Part shown: positions 59,283 to 64,000 of the stretch, one piece after another | Layout: each line of letters begins with the position of its first letter | How positions within the stretch are numbered: the first letter of the stretch is position 1 | Origin: Smittia aterrima | Lineage: Eukaryota > Arthropoda > Insecta > Diptera > Chironomidae | Length of the DNA stretch: 64,000 nt | Direction of reading: 5' to 3' | Assembly: GCA_033063855.1 (NCBI GenBank) | Contig: CP093829.1 | Span: forward strand, 19,685,537 to 19,749,536 | The notes under the pieces: generated by a model | The model's input: only the letters and a program-made list of their open reading frames with translations | What the model was told of the DNA's origin: nothing | Databases searched by the model: none | Position numbers and translations under genes: made by a program

Positions 59283-60506
59283 TTAAGCTTGATGACATTT
59301 TATGTGTTTTTGGATTTTGTGCAATGTTTTCATTTGATGATTGCAATTCGGGCATTTGTAGTTTTGCGGTCCGATGTGAATTTCCTTGTGTTCTTCAAGT
59401 TCTTTAATATTTGAAAATTTTTGCCGGCATTTCGAGATTTCACAAGCCAGTGACTCTCGTTTTGATGAATGAGTCTTCATGTGCCGAATAAAATTGCTTT
59501 TACTCATCGTTCTGCCACAAGTTTGACATGAAACCATTAAATGATTTTGCATGTGAAGTCTTAGCAAAAGTTTGTTTTTGAACAACTTCTGACACAAATC
59601 GCACTGAACCTGCTCAATCTCGTGAATTCTGCTCTTATGAATGTTTAGATTATTCTGATTGAAGTAAACTTTATCACAGTCATCACATTTGAAGCTTGGA
59701 GTGGTCGTGTGCTTTTCAATGTGACTCTGAAGACGATACTTTGTCAGCAAGTGATGACAAATTGGACAAGGAACTTTCTGATGAGTTTGCATGTGTTGCT
59801 TGATGAGCTTCTTTATTTTTGATGTTTTTCCACAAACATCGCAATGATAGTTGAGTTTGCTGTGAAAATTCTTTTCATGTTGTTTTAAACCGATTTCAGT
59901 TGCAAACGAATGAAAGCAAGATCTGCACTCGTATTTTGTTTCTTGTCCTGTTGCATAATCTCCATGTCGATTGTTTTCTTGATGATTTTTTAATTGACGT
60001 TTATGCGAGAATTTCTGCTCACAAGTTGAGCATGAAAACTTCTTCAAGTGAATCTGATAATGAGATTGAAGATTCCCTTTGTTTGGAGTTTTGTAATCAC
60101 ATTTGATGCAGAGCCAACTTGAGTCCTTGTGATGAACTTGGGAGATGTGAATCGATTTGCAATTGTTGCAATTGAATTGTTGATCGCAGAAGATACATTT
60201 CATGATTTTTTGAGATTTGCTCTTGAAACCATAATCTCCACACTTCTCAAGAATTTCACAGACTTTCAAATGTCTTTTCAAGTTTCCTGACAGTTTAGTT
60301 GCGTATTCGCACTTTCCACAAACAAAATATGATTTGAACAATTCGGGAGAACTTTTCCATGTTTTATCAAATTTCCGCAAAACAATTTTCACTTCCTTCA
60401 CTTCAGGTTCATCTTCAGACTCTGGATCACCTGGCAGATAACAAGTGAAGTGAACTTCCGGCTCGTGCTTGATATTATCGACGATTTCTTGAGAATATTC
60501 TTCCAT
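59283..60506 (-). CDS. ZF-8: intact zinc-finger protein
   Basis: 407 residues from MEEYSQEIV, twelve fingers. Finger 6 is the TSKIKKLIKQH type shared with ZF-2; the end (MKTLHKIQKHIKCHQA) equals that of ZF-6. The linker after finger 4 reads QENNRHGDYATGQE, as in ZF-9. Another mosaic copy without visible damage. Confidence 0.92.
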   Translation of the reverse strand: MEEYSQEIVDNIKHEPEVHFTCYLPGDPESEDEPEVKEVKIVLRKFDKTWKSSPELFKSYFVCGKCEYATKLSGNLKRHLKVCEILEKCGDYGFKSKSQKIMKCIFCDQQFNCNNCKSIHISQVHHKDSSWLCIKCDYKTPNKGNLQSHYQIHLKKFSCSTCEQKFSHKRQLKNHQENNRHGDYATGQETKYECRSCFHSFATEIGLKQHEKNFHSKLNYHCDVCGKTSKIKKLIKQHMQTHQKVPCPICHHLLTKYRLQSHIEKHTTTPSFKCDDCDKVYFNQNNLNIHKSRIHEIEQVQCDLCQKLFKNKLLLRLHMQNHLMVSCQTCGRTMSKSNFIRHMKTHSSKRESLACEISKCRQKFSNIKELEEHKEIHIGPQNYKCPNCNHQMKTLHKIQKHIKCHQA

Positions 60507-60793
60507 TGCGAGGTTTATTTGTTGTGAACTGATCGGAAACTGAGTTTCTACCTGAAATGGTTCAATTTTTTTGCAGCAATAACGATTTAAGTCAATGGAC
60601 TTACTTGGCTTATTCTTGCTCCCTGAAATTTAAAAATATAAATTGAATTTCTTTCGAATATAGAAAGTTCCTTCATACAAATTGAAATCAGCGCAACGCT
60701 CGTAATCGTCTGAAAATATTTAATGAAAAGATTTGTAATTTTATGTTTCATTTCAAATTAGTTCAGTTTTAATTCAAATATTTCTTAACGCGG

Positions 60794-62020
60794 TCAAGCT
60801 TGATGATGTTTCATGTGAGTTTTGATTTGCTTCAATGTTTTCATTTGATTATTGCAATTCGGGCATTTGTAGCTTTGCGGTCCGATGTGAATTTGTTTGT
60901 GATCTTCAAGTTCTTTGATATTTGAAAACTTTTGCCGGCATTTCACGATATCACAAGCTGTTGACATTCCACCAGATGAATGCAGCTTCATGTGCTGTTT
61001 TAAATTGTGTTTACTCATCGATCTGCCGCATGTTGAACATGAAACTATTAAATGATGTTGCATGTGAAATCTCAACAAAAGTTTGTTTTTGAAAATTTTC
61101 TGACACAAATCGCACTGAACTTGCCCTATCTCGTGAGTTCTGCTCTTGTGCATGTTTAAATCTCTCAGGTTAAAATAAGCTTTATCACAAGAATCGCATT
61201 TGAATCTTGGAGTGGTCGTATGCTTTTCAATGTGATCCTGAAGACGATACTCAGCAAGCAAGTGATGACAAATTGGACAAGGAACTTTCTGATGAGTTTG
61301 CATGTGAATTCGGAAGTGAGGCTTATTTTTCGTTGTTTTTCCACAAACATTGCAATGATATTTAATTTTGCTATGAACGTACTTTTCGTGTTTTCTTAAA
61401 CCTTCTTTAGTTGCAAACGAATGAATGCAAATTGCGCACTCAAATTGTATTTCTTGTCCCGTTGCATATTCTCCATGTCGATTGTTTTGTTGATGATTTT
61501 TCAAATGTTGAATATGTGAGAACGTATGCTTGCAAGTTGAGCATAAAAATTTCTTCACGTGAATCTGATAATGTTGTCTCAAACATTCTTTGTTTGAAGT
61601 TTTGTAATCGCATTTGCTGCAGTGCCAACTTGAGTCCTTGCGATGAATTTGGGAAATGTGCATCGATTTGCTATTGTTGCAATTGAATTGTTGATCGCAG
61701 AAGATACATTTGATGATTTCTCTTGATTTGCTCTTGAAACAACAATCTTCGCATTTCTTGAGAGTTTTACAAACTTTTAAATGTCGTTCCAAGTTTGCTG
61801 AGTTCTTATTTGCATATTCGCACTTTCCACAAACAAAATATGATTTGAACAATTCGGGAGAACTTTCCCAGGTTTTGTCGAATTTCCGCAAAACAATTTT
61901 CACTTCTTTCACTTCAGGTTCATCGTCAGTCTCTGGATCATCTGGCAGATAACAAGTGAAGTGAACTTCCGGCTCGTGTTTGATATTATCGACGATTTCT
62001 TGAGAATATTCTTCTTCCAT
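60794..62020 (-). CDS. ZF-9: intact zinc-finger protein
   Basis: 408 residues from MEEEYSQEIV. The frame is open 23 codons upstream through the conserved leader, which I treat as untranslated because the family start is shared by all copies. Twelve fingers present; finger 4 is diverged (CKHTFSHIQHLKNH). Confidence 0.92.
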   Translation of the reverse strand: MEEEYSQEIVDNIKHEPEVHFTCYLPDDPETDDEPEVKEVKIVLRKFDKTWESSPELFKSYFVCGKCEYANKNSANLERHLKVCKTLKKCEDCCFKSKSREIIKCIFCDQQFNCNNSKSMHISQIHRKDSSWHCSKCDYKTSNKECLRQHYQIHVKKFLCSTCKHTFSHIQHLKNHQQNNRHGEYATGQEIQFECAICIHSFATKEGLRKHEKYVHSKIKYHCNVCGKTTKNKPHFRIHMQTHQKVPCPICHHLLAEYRLQDHIEKHTTTPRFKCDSCDKAYFNLRDLNMHKSRTHEIGQVQCDLCQKIFKNKLLLRFHMQHHLIVSCSTCGRSMSKHNLKQHMKLHSSGGMSTACDIVKCRQKFSNIKELEDHKQIHIGPQSYKCPNCNNQMKTLKQIKTHMKHHQA

Positions 62021-62317
62021 TACGAACTTTAAATGTATCAGCTGATGTGAACTGATCGGAAACTGAGCTTCTACCTGAAAAGGGTTCAATTTTTTATTTG
62101 CTGCAATAAAGTTCTAAGTCAAGCTGCGAGTGACTTGGCTTATTCTTGCTCCCTGAAATTTAAAAAAAAATGAATTTCTTTCGAATATAGAAAGTTCCTA
62201 CAAATTGAAATCAACGCAACGCTCGTAATCGTCTGAAAATATTTATTGAAAAGATTTGTAATTTTATGTTTCAATTCAATTTATTTCAATTTTAATTCAA
62301 AACATTTCTTAACACAA

Positions 62318-63541
62318 TTAAGCTTGATGACATTTCATGTGTTTTTTGATTTTGTGCAATGTTTTCATTTGATGATTGCAGTTCGGGCATTTGTAGATTT
62401 GCTGTCCGATGTGAATTTGTTTGTGATCTTCAAGTTCTTTGATATTTGAAAACTTTTGCCGGCATTTCACGATATCACAAGCCAGTGACTCTCGTTTTGA
62501 TGAATGAAGCTTCATGTGCCGAATAAAATTGGCTTTACTTATCGTTCTGCTGCAAGTTGGGCATGAAACTAATAAATGATGTTGCATGTGAAATCTCAAC
62601 AAAAGTTTGTTTTTGAAAATTTTCTGACACAAATCGCACTGAACTTGCCCTATCTCGTGAGTTCTGCTCTTGTGAATGTTTAGACCATGTCGGTTGTAGT
62701 AAACCCTATCGCAATCATCGCATTTAAATCTTGCCGTTGTCGTATGCTTCTCAATGTGGCTCTGACGACTACGTTTAGCAAGTAAGTGATGACAAATTGG
62801 ACAAGCAACTTTCTGATGAGTTTGCATGTGAATTCGGAAGTGAGACTTTGTTTTCGTTGTTTTTCCACAAACATCGCAATGATATTTGATTTTACTATGA
62901 ACGTACTTTTTATGTTGTTGTAATCCGTCTTTAGTTGCAAACGAACGAATGCAAATTGTGCAATCGTATTTTGTTTCTGGTCCTGTTGCGTAATCTCCAT
63001 GTCGATGTTGCTGTTGATGATTTTTTAATTGAAGCTTGAGTGAAAAATTTTGCTCGCAAGTAGAGCATGAGAATTTCTTCACGTGAATCTGATAATGTTG
63101 TCTCAAACTTTCTTTATTTGAAGTAATGTAATCACATTTGCTGCACAGCCAACTTGAGTCCTTGCGATGAACTCGAGAGATGTGGCTAGATTTACAGTTG
63201 TTGCAATTGAATTGTTGATCGCAGAAGCCACATTTGATGATTTCTTTTGATTTGATCTTGAAACAACAATCTTCGCACTTCTCAAGAGCTTCACAGACTT
63301 TCAAATGTCTTTTCAAGTTTACTCACAGCTTGTTTGCATAATCGCACTTTCCAAAAGCGAAATATGATTTAAATAATTCTGGAGAACTTTTCCATGTTTT
63401 ATCGAATTTTCGCAAAACAATTTTAACTTCTTTCACTTCAGGTTCATCCTCAGTCTCTGGATCACTTGGCAGATAACAAGTGAAGTGAACTTCTGGCTCG
63501 TGCTTGATATTATCGACGATTTCTTGAGAATATTCTTCCAT
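62318..63541 (-). pseudogene. ZF-10: zinc-finger copy with nonsense codon in finger 1
   Basis: Begins normally (MEEYSQEIV, ATG at 63539-63541) but codon 73 is TGA (63323-63325) where sister copies have TCA: AAGCTGTGAGTAAAC here against AAGCAGTCAGGAAAC. Beyond it the frame is open through eleven fingers to HQA. The first zinc-binding Cys of finger 1 is also lost (FAFGKC for FVCGKC), which supports relaxed constraint. The change creates a perfect GTGAGT donor, but no partner exon is evident. Readthrough is possible but unsupported. Confidence 0.82.
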
Positions 63542-63831
63542 TGCGAGGTTTATTTGTTGTGAACTGATCGGAAACTGAATTTTTACCTGAAATGGTTCAA
63601 TTTTTTATTTGCTGCAATAAAGTTCTAAGTCAAGCTGCGAGTGACTTGGCTTATTCTTGCTCCCTGAAATTTAAAAAAAAATGAATTTCTTTCGAATATA
63701 GAAAGTTCCTTCATACAAATTGAAATCAGCGCAACGCTCGTAATCGTCTGAAAAAATTTAATGAAAAGATTTGTAATTTTATGTTTCAATTCAATTTATT
63801 TCAGTTTTAATTCAAATATTTCTTATCGCGG

Positions 63832-64000
63832 TTAAGCTTGATGACATTTCATGTGAGATTTGACTTGCTGCAATTTTTTCGACTGATGATTGCAATTCGG
63901 GCATTTATAGAATTTCGGTCCGATGTGGACTTTCTTATGATCTTCTCATCCTTTGATATTTAAAAACTTTTGCCGGCATTTCACGATTGCACAAGCCAGT
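63832..64000 (-). pseudogene. ZF-11: partial zinc-finger copy with nonsense codon
   Basis: Only the last two fingers are inside the window. The frame ending in HQA and TAA contains a TGA at 63946-63948, where sister copies read KELEDH and this one has KG, stop, EDH. The stop would remove the last finger and the His pair of the one before. The 5' part is out of view, so status of the whole copy is unknown. Confidence 0.7.

Larger units (their letters stand above)
48598..64000 (-). repeat. Tandem array of eleven zinc-finger gene units
   Basis: Eleven same-strand units of about 1.5 kb, including spacers of about 290-310 bp that are also homologous: an AATAAA-containing 3' end, GGGAGCAAGAATAAG-like leader, and TTGAACCATTTTCAGGTA shortly before each ATG. 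The last unit is cut by the window end. The spacers are so short that promoter and poly(A) region of adjacent genes must lie close together. Confidence 0.92.

Noticed and set aside
48693..63541. ZAD or KRAB-type N-terminal domain in the zinc-finger proteins
   Set aside because: The N-terminal 60 residues have a single Cys (HFTCYLP) and an acidic linker; the paired Cys pattern of ZAD is missing and no KRAB motif is seen.

Overview
The window is eukaryotic and almost certainly insect. It is AT-rich, genes carry short GT-AG introns of about 50-70 bp, promoters show TATA boxes with TCAGT-type initiators, and the genes are insect thioester-containing proteins (TEPs, the complement C3/alpha-2-macroglobulin family) and poly-C2H2 zinc-finger proteins. 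A nematoceran dipteran (midge-like) is my best guess; the species cannot be fixed from sequence alone. Exon coordinates were derived by hand from splice consensus and alignment between paralogs. The exon sums of genes 3-8 are multiples of three, which supports the models.

Region 1 (1-48184) is a TEP cluster of eight genes. TEP-1 (minus, 3' end outside the window) and TEP-2 (plus) are head to head. TEP-3 to TEP-7 are five direct tandem copies on the plus strand with the same ten-exon structure. TEP-8 is on the minus strand, tail to tail with TEP-7, more diverged, and probably GPI-anchored. TEP-2 carries two frame-breaking indels and looks like a chimeric pseudogene. TEP-8 has four alternative versions of exon 6, the bait-like region, all with the same splice phases, so one gene could make four receptors. 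In the tandem copies the backbone is nearly identical, but exon 6 and a Cys-bounded Thr-rich loop in exon 3 differ greatly from copy to copy. The cluster therefore seems to diversify the same segment in two ways: gene duplication and mutually exclusive splicing. TEP-3 to TEP-7 share a promoter module made of a forkhead/FOXO-type TTGTTTAC and a nearby kappaB-like site (degraded in TEP-4), followed by a TATA box, as expected for immune-induced genes.

Inside the cluster the TEP-3/TEP-4 interval (14329-18113) is expanded. It holds a small minus-strand gene for an acidic protein with 19-residue repeats, a hairpin just beyond its stop codon, and two copies of a dispersed ~115-bp repeat. The TEP-5/TEP-6 interval holds a 130-bp tandem repeat. 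The TEP-6 and TEP-7 promoters share a short insertion with inverted-repeat ends.

Region 2 (48598-64000) is a tandem array of eleven minus-strand zinc-finger units with a period of about 1.5 kb and spacers of about 290-310 bp. Each unit encodes about 408 residues, with an acidic N-terminal segment, one C2HC finger and eleven C2H2 fingers, in a single coding exon. At least five of the eleven copies are damaged (frameshift or nonsense), one more has lost half a finger, and copies share fingers in a mosaic pattern. This is the picture of a young, fast-turning birth-and-death array.
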